A stretch of DNA of 64,000 nucleotides from Saprospiraceae bacterium (GTDB taxonomy: Bacteria > Bacteroidota > Bacteroidia > Chitinophagales > Saprospiraceae), in contig JAHCHX010000001.1 in NCBI GenBank assembly GCA_026129545.1, positions 1,549,501-1,613,500 on the forward strand, given 5' to 3'. Numbering within the stretch: the first letter of the stretch is position 1; each line of letters starts with the position of its first letter. The position numbers were made by a program, and so were the translations under genes. The notes beneath the pieces were generated by a model. That model saw only the letters and a program-made list of their open reading frames with translations. It ran no database searches and was not told the origin of the DNA. Below, piece after piece: positions 8,604 to 17,451 of this stretch.

Positions 8604-10046
8604 ATGTCGTACGAAACCGTCATCGGACTCGAAATTCACGTCCAACTCGCCACCCGCTCCAAGGCTTTCTGTGGCGACGACGCCTCGTTCGGCGGCGCAC
8701 CTAACACGCACACCAGCGCCGTCAGCCTCGCCCACCCCGGCACCCTGCCACGCTTGAACAAAAAGGCCATCGAATACGCCGCCAGGCTTGGCCTCGCGCT
8801 CGGCTGCGACATCGCCCGCCACAGCACGTTCGACCGAAAAAACTACTTCTACGCCGACCTGCCAAAGGGGTTTCAAACAACCCAGCAGAACAATCCCATT
8901 TGCCTTGGCGGGCAGCTCACGGTGGACAGCGGACGACGCACCGTGCGTTTGCATCACATTCACTTAGAAGAAGATGCGGGCAAAAGCCTGCACGAACAAG
9001 CGCCGCACGAATCGCTCATTGACCTCAATAGAGCGGGCGTGCCCCTGCTCGAAATCGTGACCGAGCCAGACCTGCGCAGCGCCGAGGAAGTCGCGGCCTT
9101 CATGTCCGAAATGCGCCGCCTCGTGCGGTGGCTCGGCATCAGCGACGGGAACATGGAAGAAGGCTCTTTGCGCTGCGACGTGAACGTGTCGGTGCGAAAG
9201 TCGGGCGAGCAAAAGCTCGGCCAACGATGCGAAATCAAAAACGTGAACTCCATGCGATTTGCCCGCCGCGCCATCGAATTTGAGGTGAAAAGACAAATCG
9301 GCATCCTCGAATCGGGCGGAAAAGTGGAGCAAGAAACTCGTGGTTTTGATGCGGCATCCGGCACCACCTACTCGCTCCGCGAAAAAGAGGAAGCACACGA
9401 TTACCGCTATTTTCCCGAACCCGACTTGCCGCCCGTCGTGGTTTCAGCGGTGATGTTGGAAAAAATCGAATCCGAAATGCCGCCCTTGCCACAGGTGTTG
9501 GAACAATCATTTCAAACAAAATACGGCCTGCCCGCTCACGACGCGGCGCTACTCACGCAGGAACGCGAAATCGCCGACTATTTTCTGCAACTCACAACCC
9601 GCAACAACCCACAACCAGCAATCCCACCCCGACAAATCGCCAACCTGATTGTCAACAAATTGCTCCCGTGGTCTGCTTCGACCGGAACACCCATGAACGA
9701 GTGCCCCGTGCCCTCGGCGACATGGCTCGAGTTTCTGAATTTGATAGAAAGCGGGCAAGTCAGCACCTCCACCGCTTATCAACGGCTGTTCCCGATAATA
9801 TTGGAAAAACCCGAACACTCCCCTACCCTTTTGGCCACCCAAATGAATCTGCTCCAAAATGCCGATGGCGATTTTTTGGAAAAAATAGCCGACGAAGTGC
9901 TGGCGCGTTTCCCAGAAAAAGTGGCCGAATACCGAAAAGGCAAAAAAGGGCTTATCGGCTTTTTCATGGGCGAAATGATGAAAGCCAGCAAGGGAAAAGC
10001 CGAGCCAAAAACCGCGACGCGATTGCTGGAGGAGAAATTGAGGTGA
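8604..10046 (+). CDS. gatB: Asp-tRNA(Asn)/Glu-tRNA(Gln) amidotransferase subunit B
   Basis: The protein is 480 residues, full length for GatB, the kinase/transamidation subunit of the GatCAB complex. This complex converts Glu-tRNA(Gln) to Gln-tRNA(Gln), and Asp-tRNA(Asn) to Asn-tRNA(Asn), using ATP and ammonia delivered by GatA. Family signatures are ETVIGLEIHVQL, LPRLNKKAIEYAARLGLALG, FDRKNYFYADLPKGFQTTQ, GSLRCDVNVSVR and the C-terminal tRNA-binding YqeY-like helical domain (KGLIGFFMGEMMKASKGKA). The Zn-binding cysteines seen in some GatB proteins are not evident. gatA and gatC are not adjacent, which is common in this phylum. Confidence 0.96.
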   Translation: MSYETVIGLEIHVQLATRSKAFCGDDASFGGAPNTHTSAVSLAHPGTLPRLNKKAIEYAARLGLALGCDIARHSTFDRKNYFYADLPKGFQTTQQNNPICLGGQLTVDSGRRTVRLHHIHLEEDAGKSLHEQAPHESLIDLNRAGVPLLEIVTEPDLRSAEEVAAFMSEMRRLVRWLGISDGNMEEGSLRCDVNVSVRKSGEQKLGQRCEIKNVNSMRFARRAIEFEVKRQIGILESGGKVEQETRGFDAASGTTYSLREKEEAHDYRYFPEPDLPPVVVSAVMLEKIESEMPPLPQVLEQSFQTKYGLPAHDAALLTQEREIADYFLQLTTRNNPQPAIPPRQIANLIVNKLLPWSASTGTPMNECPVPSATWLEFLNLIESGQVSTSTAYQRLFPIILEKPEHSPTLLATQMNLLQNADGDFLEKIADEVLARFPEKVAEYRKGKKGLIGFFMGEMMKASKGKAEPKTATRLLEEKLR

Positions 10047-10092
10047 TAAATTTTGCCACAAAGTCACGAGGCACAAAAGTCTCACTACCAAC

Positions 10093-10210
10093 TTTCGCAA
10101 CGACTTAGGCAGGACCGCAGCGCCCTAAAATCTCTCCCCTGCCTGATGAGAGCACCAAGCGTGACGGGAAATGTGTTTCGAGGCGCTGCCCTGCCTAAGT
10201 CGTTGCGAAA
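10093..10210. repeat. 118-bp inverted repeat with CTTAGGCAG ends
   Basis: The arms at 10093-10124 and 10182-10210 are reverse complements except for a 3-base difference; both contain TCGCAACGACTTAGGCAGG or its complement. They could fold into a long hairpin downstream of gatB. A related CTTAGGCAG-bounded inverted repeat lies at 47582-47733. The element may act as a terminator or be a small non-autonomous mobile repeat. Confidence 0.7.
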
Positions 10211-10226
10211 AATCTTTTAACGGGCG

Positions 10227-10314
10227 CATTTCAAAAGGCCGCTTTTGTACGCCGAAACGCTGCTCCGGCATATACCGAGACAGCGTTCCGATTTACTTGC
10301 CACAATTTGAAATG
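10227..10314 (+). repeat. 88-bp palindromic element, copy 2
   Basis: It has the same length and layout as 6277-6364. The right inverted repeat is conserved (GCCACAATTTGAAATG); the left one has diverged (CATTTCAAAAGGCCGC). The inner part can pair as CGAAACGCTG with CAGCGTTCCG (one mismatch), giving a second, inner hairpin. Confidence 0.78.
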
Positions 10315-10339
10315 CCTCTTCCTTTTGACCTTGCGAAAA

Positions 10340-11005
10340 ATGCGTATCGTATTCATCTCCGACACCCACCTGAAACATGACAGCCTGCCATTGCCGCCAG
10401 GCGATATGCTTGTCCATGCGGGCGATTTTTCGCGGCGCGGGCTGATGCACGAGGCACAGATATTTCTCGATTGGTTTTCGGCACAGCCGCATCGGCACAA
10501 AGTGCTTGTGGCTGGCAATCATGATTTTATCGCTGAAAACGAACCCGCCTTGTTCGAGAGCATGCTCCCCAAGAACGTGATTTATCTCAACGATTCGGGT
10601 CGCGAGGTCGAAGGCATCAAAATCTGGGGCAGCCCCATTCAGCCGTGGTTTTTCGATTGGGCATTCAACCGACAGCGCGGGGCCGACATTCGCCGTCACT
10701 GGGATTTGATTCCGGCAGATACCGAACTGCTCATCACGCACGGACCACCCTACGGCATACTCGACGAGGTGGCGCGCGACCCACGTCCCGTCGGCTGCCG
10801 CGATTTGCTGCACAAAGTCAGCGAGATGAGGCAATTGAAGATTCATGTGTTCGGCCACATCCACGAAGGCTACGGACGGCGCGAAGTAGGCGGCACTTTG
10901 TTTCTGAACGCTTCCGTATTGGACGAAAATTACAACACGAAAAACAAGCCTTTTTTAGTGGAATGGAGTGAGGTGAGCGTTTCCATTATTCACGAAAGCA
11001 TCTGA
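10340..11005 (+). CDS. Calcineurin-like metallophosphoesterase
   Basis: This 221-residue protein shows all metal-binding motifs of the calcineurin-like phosphoesterase fold in order: FISDTH (D-x-H), HAGDFS (GD), GNHD, THGPP and GHIHEGYG (GHxH), and ends with NASVLDENY. It is related to the small class that includes the 239AB/MPPED proteins. The physiological substrate is unknown. I chose ATG 10340 (MRIVFISDTHL). An upstream in-frame TTG at 10307 lies inside the 88-bp repeat and is not likely to be used. The GH95-like gene follows after six bases, so the two are probably one transcript. Confidence 0.92.
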   Translation: MRIVFISDTHLKHDSLPLPPGDMLVHAGDFSRRGLMHEAQIFLDWFSAQPHRHKVLVAGNHDFIAENEPALFESMLPKNVIYLNDSGREVEGIKIWGSPIQPWFFDWAFNRQRGADIRRHWDLIPADTELLITHGPPYGILDEVARDPRPVGCRDLLHKVSEMRQLKIHVFGHIHEGYGRREVGGTLFLNASVLDENYNTKNKPFLVEWSEVSVSIIHESI

Positions 11006-11011
11006 CCATCA

Positions 11012-13267
11012 ATGAAAAAGAAACTCTTTGTATTGTTTGCTTGCTGTGTTGCCCGATTCGTGATGGCGCAACCCAAACCCGAACACAACCTGCTTTTTGA
11101 CAAAACGCCCACTCGCTGGGAGAATGCCCTCCCCCTCGGCAACGGAATGCTGGGCTGCCTCATCTGGCAAAAAGAAAACAACCTTCGCTTCGCGCTTGAC
11201 CGTGCCGACTTGTGGGATACTCGCCCCATGAAGGGACTTGCTCGGCCCGAGTTTTCTTACCAGTGGGTCGCGGAGCAAGTGAAAAAGGACAACTACGACC
11301 TCGTGCAAGAATACTTCGATAGGCCCTACGAGCAGGAAGCAGGGCCAACCAAATTGCCGGCAGCGGCTGTGGAATGGCAGATAACGGATGTCGAAATGCA
11401 ACGCGCCGAATTGGATATTTCGACGGGGCTGGCCTCTATTTATCTGTCCAAAAAATTGGTTATCAGGACATTCGTCCATGCAAGCCGCGAGGAAGGCTGG
11501 TTCCGAATCGAAGGTGCCCCCGCCCATTTTCAAGATGCGTCGAACCCTCTCTTTAGCCTCATTGCTCCGGCCTACTCAGGCCCCGGAGACCTGTCTCGGT
11601 TGGGTTATCGGCAAGGTGCCATTGTCGAGGGCAAACACTTGCGGGCTTACACGCAACCCTATTACGGCGGGGCCAGTTATGAAGTTGCCATCGCGTGGCG
11701 TGCCTCAGCGGATGGCGCAGTGGAAGGCGTTTGGAGCGTATCCGCGCAATCGGGCGCAAAAAAATCCGTGCGAAAAGCACTCCGACGCGGCTTTGAAAAA
11801 TCCTTTGCCGAATCAAAAAAATGGTGGGCGGGTTTCTGGGCAAAATCCTCCGTCTCGCTGCCCGACCCGGTCATCGAGCGCCAGTATTATCTCGACCTTT
11901 ACAAATTTGGCTGCGCAGCCCGGGCAGGCGCGCCCATGATTAACCTGCAATCCGTGTGGACGGCAGACAACGGACGTCTGCCACCGTGGAAAAGCGATTT
12001 TCACCACGACCTGAACACCCAACTGAGTTATTGGCCCGCCTACACCGCCAATCACCTCGACTTGGCTATAGGCTATCTCAATCATCTGGAAAAAAACGGC
12101 TCAATACACCGCGCTTACACCCGCCGTTTTTTCGGCACGCCCGGGCTGAATGTTCCGGGGGTGGAATCGCTGAACGGCGAACCGCTCGGCGGCTGGATTC
12201 AATATGCCTGCTCTCCCACAACTTCGGCTTGGCTGGCTCAGCATTTTTACCTGCAATGGCGCTACTCGCAAGACCGTACTTTTTTGAAAAAACACGCATG
12301 GCCGTTTTTGCGCGACGCGGCCACTCACCTCGAAGCACTTTCTTTTTTCGACGAAAACGGCAAACGGATATTGCCCCTCAGCTCCAGCCCTGAAGTCAAC
12401 GACAACCATGCAAGCGCTTGGTTTCCAAATTCATGGACTAATCACGACCTCGCCCTCGCACGTTTTCTTTTTGAAAAAACCGCCGAAGTGGCCAGCGATT
12501 TGAGTCACGACAAGGAGGCTGAAAAATGGCTCAAAGCCCTATCTCAACTGCCCTCATTTTACATGGAACAGAATGGCGCCCTAAAAATCGCCCCACAATT
12601 GACGCACCACGAAAGCCATCGGCATTTTTCGCATCTGCTCTCCATTCACCCGCTTCGATTGCTCGATTGGGGAAAAGAAGACGAACGCCGTGTCATCAAG
12701 CAATCGCTGACGCAGCTCCACGACACAGGGACGGGCGCTTGGACGGGTTATTCGTTCTCATGGTTTGCCAATTTGCTGGCTTGTGCACGCGATGGCAACG
12801 GCGCGCGCGATGCACTGCGCATTTTTGCCGAAGCTTTCGTCTCCCAAAACTCTTTCCATCTGAATGGCGACCAAACAGGCAAAGGCTACTCAAACAACGC
12901 CAGCGACCCGTTCACGCTGGAAGGCAATTTTGCCTTTGCAGCCGGGGTACTGGAAATGTTGTTGCAAAGCCCAAACGGCGCGATACGGGTTTTTCCCGCA
13001 TTGCCGGACGACTGGCAAGAAGTCTCATTCAACAATTTGCTTGCGGAAGGGGCGATTCTCGTCAGCGCCACATTGAAAGAAGGAAGGCTCTCCAAAATCC
13101 ACTTAAAAGCTTTGAAAGACACCCACCCTTTCCTTTTACCGATGCCAGACGACAATGGGGCACATTTCACGCTGAAAAACACAAAACTGGGTGGCTACGA
13201 GCCACATTCTGCTGCATGGAAGGTGGAAATGAAAGCTGGCGGCGAATTGATTTACGAGGCAAAGTAG
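11012..13267 (+). CDS. Secreted GH95-like glycoside hydrolase
   Basis: The 751-residue protein has a signal peptide (MKKKLFVLFACCVARFVMA-QP) and the layout of glycoside hydrolase family 95: an N-terminal beta domain with ALPLGNGMLGCLIWQ, then an (alpha/alpha)6 barrel with INLQSVWT, DLNTQLSYWPAYTANHLD, HRHFSHLLSIHPLRLL, TGAWTGYSFSWFANLLA and LEGNFAFAAGVLEMLLQS. It ends with a beta domain (VFPALPDDWQ). GH95 enzymes remove alpha-L-fucose or alpha-L-galactose from glycans. In characterised fucosidases the barrel motif reads N-x-N before the TQ; here it is D-x-N, so specificity or activity may differ. It likely acts in the periplasm or at the surface. No T9SS domain is seen. Confidence 0.85.
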   Translation: MKKKLFVLFACCVARFVMAQPKPEHNLLFDKTPTRWENALPLGNGMLGCLIWQKENNLRFALDRADLWDTRPMKGLARPEFSYQWVAEQVKKDNYDLVQEYFDRPYEQEAGPTKLPAAAVEWQITDVEMQRAELDISTGLASIYLSKKLVIRTFVHASREEGWFRIEGAPAHFQDASNPLFSLIAPAYSGPGDLSRLGYRQGAIVEGKHLRAYTQPYYGGASYEVAIAWRASADGAVEGVWSVSAQSGAKKSVRKALRRGFEKSFAESKKWWAGFWAKSSVSLPDPVIERQYYLDLYKFGCAARAGAPMINLQSVWTADNGRLPPWKSDFHHDLNTQLSYWPAYTANHLDLAIGYLNHLEKNGSIHRAYTRRFFGTPGLNVPGVESLNGEPLGGWIQYACSPTTSAWLAQHFYLQWRYSQDRTFLKKHAWPFLRDAATHLEALSFFDENGKRILPLSSSPEVNDNHASAWFPNSWTNHDLALARFLFEKTAEVASDLSHDKEAEKWLKALSQLPSFYMEQNGALKIAPQLTHHESHRHFSHLLSIHPLRLLDWGKEDERRVIKQSLTQLHDTGTGAWTGYSFSWFANLLACARDGNGARDALRIFAEAFVSQNSFHLNGDQTGKGYSNNASDPFTLEGNFAFAAGVLEMLLQSPNGAIRVFPALPDDWQEVSFNNLLAEGAILVSATLKEGRLSKIHLKALKDTHPFLLPMPDDNGAHFTLKNTKLGGYEPHSAAWKVEMKAGGELIYEAK

Positions 13268-13599
13268 CATGTGACGAAAGTTCGGAACGCGAGTTCGCAG
13301 TTATGCCCGGATGAAAATGATTTTGCGAGATTGCCTTGACTGACAACAGACTTGTTGCGGTGGATGCCTTTGGCGAAGGGAAAGCCCTTTTTCCGACTGG
13401 CTTCGTTACATTTTTCGCCGAATATGCCCGATTTCGACTGCAAAATTTGCTTCGCCAGCCGAAAAAATGACAATCCCCTTCACTCAAAGCCCTCCACCGG
13501 AACAAGTCTAATTTTCAGACCGATGCAACCCTTGCATTTGCGGTTGACCTAACATGGGAAAATACAACTCAACCATTTCACTCTAAAATTTTGTTTTCG
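13268..13599. other. Intergenic region, nothing supported
   Basis: No frame longer than about 110 codons has protein-like composition here, and no strong hairpin was seen. The promoter for the lipoprotein gene at 13600 should lie near its 3' end. Confidence 0.5.
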
Positions 13600-14265
13600 A
13601 TGAAAAAAATGATGCATCCCATGTTCATGTTGTCGGTATGGGCACTGGCATTGTTTGTCGCCTGCGACAAGCAGGAACAACAACTCACGGAGGAAGAGGC
13701 TATTGCCGAGGCGCTCTACAACGTTCAGGAGCGCGGCGGCTTGGGCAGGCTTGGCTGCTATGAGCTGCTGTTCCCGGTGGAATTCACGCTTCCTGACGGT
13801 AGCACTGCCGCAGCCAACTCTTACGACGACATGAAGCTGGCGCTTCGCGCTTGGTTTCATGCCAACGGTCCGGTTCGTTTCGCGCCGTCTTTGGTGTTCC
13901 CAATTTCAGTGCTGTCTGAAGAGGGCGACCTTATCGCGTTCAACAATGATAACGAGTTTCGCAGGCTCCGTGCGGATTGTCGGGGCAAGTTCGGCAACCA
14001 AGACCCACGGCAGCACACACGCCGTCAGTTGTCTTGTTTTGAAATCACTTTTCCCCTCACTGTACAGTTTCCCGATGGTACTACGGCATCGGTTGACAAT
14101 CGGCTCCAACTCCACCAACTCGTTCGGGTGTGGCTCCACGATAATCCCGGCGCGGGGCATCCACACATCACGTTCCCGCTCACGGTGAAAATGACAGCGG
14201 ACGGCTCCTTGGTGACGGTGAATAGTCGAGCGGAACTGCGCGATTTGAAAGCAGGTTGTGAGTGA
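13600..14265 (+). CDS. Lipoprotein with two tandem copies of one domain
   Basis: The 221-residue protein starts with a lipoprotein signal (LALFVAC, lipid on Cys about residue 22). The mature part holds two copies of one unit. The first has CYELLFPVEFTLPDGSTAAA and ends ...LRADC; the second has CFEITFPLTVQFPDGTTASV and ends ...LKAGC. Each has a cysteine at both ends that may form a disulphide. The unit is of a type I have seen only as hypothetical lipoproteins in this phylum. It likely sits on the periplasmic or outer face of a membrane. ATG 13600 gives the better signal peptide than the in-frame TTG at 13591. Confidence 0.8.
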   Translation: MKKMMHPMFMLSVWALALFVACDKQEQQLTEEEAIAEALYNVQERGGLGRLGCYELLFPVEFTLPDGSTAAANSYDDMKLALRAWFHANGPVRFAPSLVFPISVLSEEGDLIAFNNDNEFRRLRADCRGKFGNQDPRQHTRRQLSCFEITFPLTVQFPDGTTASVDNRLQLHQLVRVWLHDNPGAGHPHITFPLTVKMTADGSLVTVNSRAELRDLKAGCE

Positions 14266-14787
14266 TGTGTTTGGCGAGTGTTCTTTCAGTCAGGTAAGCG
14301 GGAACGTTATACCCAGATTAAAGAGGATTTGAATCTGCCCGTTGACAAGACAGGGATTTCCTTCATCGATTTGTATGATTTTCAAAGGATTGCGAGCGCC
14401 GTTCGTTCAAAACAATCTTGTCAGAACCTACACTCAGGGGCTTGCCCGGCCAAGTGAAGCGGACGGGGCTGATTTGCGTTGACTATACTATCATCTTTCC
14501 TGGCTCATATTTTCCATGGGCTTATAGCTTTTCTTGATTGGATTGACAGCCTTTGGGTTCTATCCGAACGATTTCTCTTTTTGAGGGCATCTGCCGAGTT
14601 GTGCAGGCGAGGTTCGCCTACAACCGCCGACGGCAACAAACCGCTCCACCTTGATTCACGATGAGTCAAAAATTTTTTTTGGCCATTCTCAATGAGTGAG
14701 AATGGTGGGGCGCAACTTTGTGTCCGTCAAAGGCGAGCGTGGTCTTCTCGCCCGCTCGGAGCCAGCTCCTCGTCCAAAGCAATCATC
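14266..14787. other. Intergenic region holding an 86-bp repeat
   Basis: The only structured element is the repeat at 14401-14486, which is shared with the prmA upstream region. A 61-codon frame at 14479-14664 is not convincing. The sequence CAACTTTGTG near 14713 resembles a promoter -7 box for the possible broken gene downstream. Confidence 0.45.
14401..14486 (+). repeat. 86-bp dispersed repeat, copy 1
   Basis: It aligns without gaps to 55489-55574. By hand count 70 of 86 positions match, and 43 of the last 46 do (CTTGCCCGGCCAAG...GTTGACTAT). In the second copy the end of the repeat overlaps the prmA start codon. Confidence 0.75.
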
Positions 14788-15029
14788 ATGCAACATCGCA
14801 CCCTCCGCCTCGCTTTTTTGCTTTCCGCTTCCCTTCTGTGGGCGAATTCGTCGCGCAAGCAGAATACAAGCTACACGTCGCTGTTTACAAATGCTACTTA
14901 TGTCAATTGCAGACAAGCCCAGTCCGGCACGCTGCGTTTTTTTGTGGCCGGGGTTGCGTGTATCCAGCCGATTCGAGTTGGATACACGCAACCCCGGCGG
15001 GCGACAAAGCGAATTTAACCGTCAATTAG
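14788..15029 (+). pseudogene. Possible broken small secreted protein gene
   Basis: From ATG 14788 the first frame gives a signal-peptide-like start (MQHRTLRLAFLLSASLL). One frame over, the sequence continues as GEFVAQAEYKLHVAVYKCYL and stays open to a stop at 15029. Joining them needs a one-base deletion near 14838, next to short homopolymers. The joined product would be about 80 residues with a signal cleavage site at AQA. The evidence is weak: no homologue is recognised, and part of the frame is made of a perfect 20-bp inverted repeat (14947-14998). Confidence 0.3.
14947..14998. repeat. Perfect 20-bp inverted repeat (stem-loop)
   Basis: The arms 14947-14966 (GCCGGGGTTGCGTGTATCCA) and 14979-14998 are exact reverse complements around a 12-base spacer. 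No T-tract follows, so it is not a typical terminator. It lies 50 bases left of the predicted start of the cassette array. Confidence 0.85.
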
Positions 15030-15128
15030 GGGTGACGGGAAAGAAGAGTTATCCCAAACTAAAAAATAAAATAAAACAATAAAAATATAATATAAAAGCA
15101 CTTGACAATGAAATAAAAAAGATGAAAA

Positions 15129-16448
15129 ATGAAATATAAAACACTCACAGCGATACTCATTTGTGCCTCGATAAAGGCAATCGGGCAGATGCCGACTGCC
15201 CCGGGAATACCCATCCCGCAGCCGCCGCAACCCGCCACGCTTGCGCCGCAGGTGGTCATCAGTTTCCCAAACCCGCAGCCACAAACGGCAAACCCGTTTG
15301 CCCCGAACGCCAACATCCAGCGGCAAAACAAGATGATAATGCAGGAGGTGCAGCAGCACGAGCAGAGAAGGATGCAACAGCAGCAACTTTTGGCGGAAAT
15401 AGAGCGGGATATGAACCCAAGAGAGGTAAAATACGAGTTTCCCGACCAAAGCCAAGTCGCAGGAACGGAGTTTTATCGCCAAGCCTTCGATGAAATAAAC
15501 CAAATGCTGAAAGGTGAAAAGCCTTGTAACCTGAAACGAGCCGTTTTCCTGACAGAGAACGCTTATTACGACAACCGAATGACCTACGACTGGTTTTCGT
15601 CGGACATTTCAAGCAATGCCGACATCATCAAAACATACATCGAGCAAAACGGCTACGACTTCAATAAACCGACCGCCAAGAAATGGGGATTGCGGCAGTT
15701 TTGGCGGACACGGTGCAGTTGAAGGACGAAACAGGGAAGGTAACTTTCACGCACAAGCCCTACGGCTACGATTTTGAAGACCCTTGGGGCAAGCAGGACT
15801 GGTCAAAGCAGTTTGTGACGAAACTCATGGGCAGTGGCAAAGGTCAATGCCATTCCATGCCACTTTATACTTGATTTTGGCGGAGGAGATTGGCGTGGAG
15901 GCTTGGCTTTCTTATTCGCCCTCGCATACTTACATCAAAGTGGACAACGGGAAAGGCAATATTTGAACTACGAAGCGACCAACGGTTATTACACGACTGA
16001 CGTTTGGGTGCAGAGTTCGGGCTACATCAAGGCGGAGGCGTTGCGGAGCGGTATCTACATGGATACCATGGGAAAGTGTGAAGTGATTGCCGCTTGCCTT
16101 GCTGACATGGCGAAAGGCTACGCCATCAAGTACGGATTTGACAATTTCGTGCTAAATTGCCTTGAAAAGTCGTTGGAATACAGCCCGAACAACGTCTATG
16201 CACTTCAACTGAAATCGGACTACCAGACTTATCTGTTCTTTTATGTCATTGACCAGTTGGGCAGACCGCCCGTCGAGCGGCTCCCCGAATTTCCGAAAGC
16301 CTACGAACTGTTTCTGAAAATGCACGAGGTTTACGGGCAGATTGACGGGATTGGGTTCGAGGAAATGCCGCAGGATGCCTACGAGCGTTGGTTGAAGTCC
16401 TTTGAAACGGAGAAGGGCAGACAGCCGAAAGAAATCATCAGACCATAA
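15129..16448 (+). pseudogene. Transglutaminase-like secreted protein, three frameshifts
   Basis: Homology to the intact gene at 18023-19129 runs through three reading frames. The first frame (15129 to about 15680) has a signal peptide (MKYKTLTAILICASIKAIGQ), a Pro-rich stretch and FLTENAYYDNRMTYDW. The second (to about 15857) has DWSKQFVTKL and KGQCHS, the presumed active-site Cys. The third (to about 15964) has LSYSPSHTYIKV with the His. The fourth part runs to the stop at 16448. Each join needs one missing base, at AAATGGGG, CTTTAT and ATTTG runs. If repaired, the product would be about 440 residues. Either the gene is decaying or homopolymers were miscalled in this stretch. No function beyond the papain-like fold can be given. 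Confidence 0.75.
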
Positions 16449-16468
16449 CTTTGAAATCCATATCAACT

Positions 16469-17448
16469 ATGCAAAAGTATCTGACACTCGTTTTTGCAAT
16501 CCTTTTTGCGGCAGCCTTTTCGCTCAACACGAGCCGATACAGCCTTTCGAGGAACTGGGCATCAAGGTCAAGGTCTTGACTTTGAGCAACGGAAAGTACC
16601 AAGAGAGTTTTCCGAACGACACGACCTTTCGTTTTGGCTCGGTGATGTTCAACCGGGTGACTGGCGAGGTCGTCACCGTCATCGAAAACGATACGCTTTA
16701 CGGGGAGTACAACTTAAAGGCGGAAGTGGTGAGCAGGTGGCTTTCGCCCGACCCGTTGGCGGCGAAGTATCCGAATTGGTCTCCGTATAATTACGCTATT
16801 GATAATCCGATACTTTTCATTGACCCGGATGGGATGGATATTATCATTTCAATCAAAGGGAGAGGCGATGCGGCAGATGCTCAACGTGGAACTTATCTTT
16901 CTCATCTTCAAAGTTTGACGAATGATAAGTTGACAATGGACAAGAGCGGCAAGGTAACCATCAGTGAACGGGCAAGTGGCAACACATCAGATATGTCTTT
17001 GTGTGCAGGAACCGAGTTAGTACGCAACTTGATTGAAGGTGTTCAGTCAGATGATGGAAGTGTGAAGAATTATACAGTTACAATTGTTGCAGGTGAAAAC
17101 AATACAACCGACCCCGTAAATTCAAATGGAAAAATTACAGACGCTGCCAAAGCAGACGCTCAAAATGGTACGGGTACTGGTTCGGTGGTTTCATTTAATC
17201 CAAACAAAAAAGGTGATAATGTGGTAAATGAAGACGGTACGAGAGGACGACCTGCAAAAATCGGTTTAGCACATGAGTTGTATCATGCGGAAAGTAATAT
17301 GGCCGGAAAAAATGACAAAACTGACACTGGGGTTGTTGCTCCAGAAAGCAAAACAGGTGCTACACTTTCAAGAGAAGAACTAAACACTCGAAAAAAAGAA
17401 AACGACATTAGGTACGAACAAAAAGTTAAACCAAGAAAAATTGACTGA
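16469..17448 (+). CDS. RHS-core protein with M91-like metallopeptidase toxin domain, frameshifted near the start
   Basis: ATG 16469 begins a signal peptide (MQKYLTLVFAILFAAAFS). The rest of the protein is one frame over (AQHEPIQPFEELG onward), so one base appears to be missing near 16530. The main frame has a single RHS-associated core motif (WLSPDPLAAKYPNWSPYNY, then FIDPDGMD around 16816-16839), the usual junction before a variable toxin tip. The roughly 200-residue tip contains LAHELYHAE; HELYH at 17272-17286 is a zinc-peptidase HExxH motif as in the M91/NleD-type domains seen in RHS toxins. There are no YD repeats, so this is a short 'tip' gene rather than a full RHS protein. It lies three bases before its putative immunity gene. 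The upstream in-frame ATG at 16402 overlaps the previous gene and is unlikely. Confidence 0.75.
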
Positions 17449-17451
17449 AAC

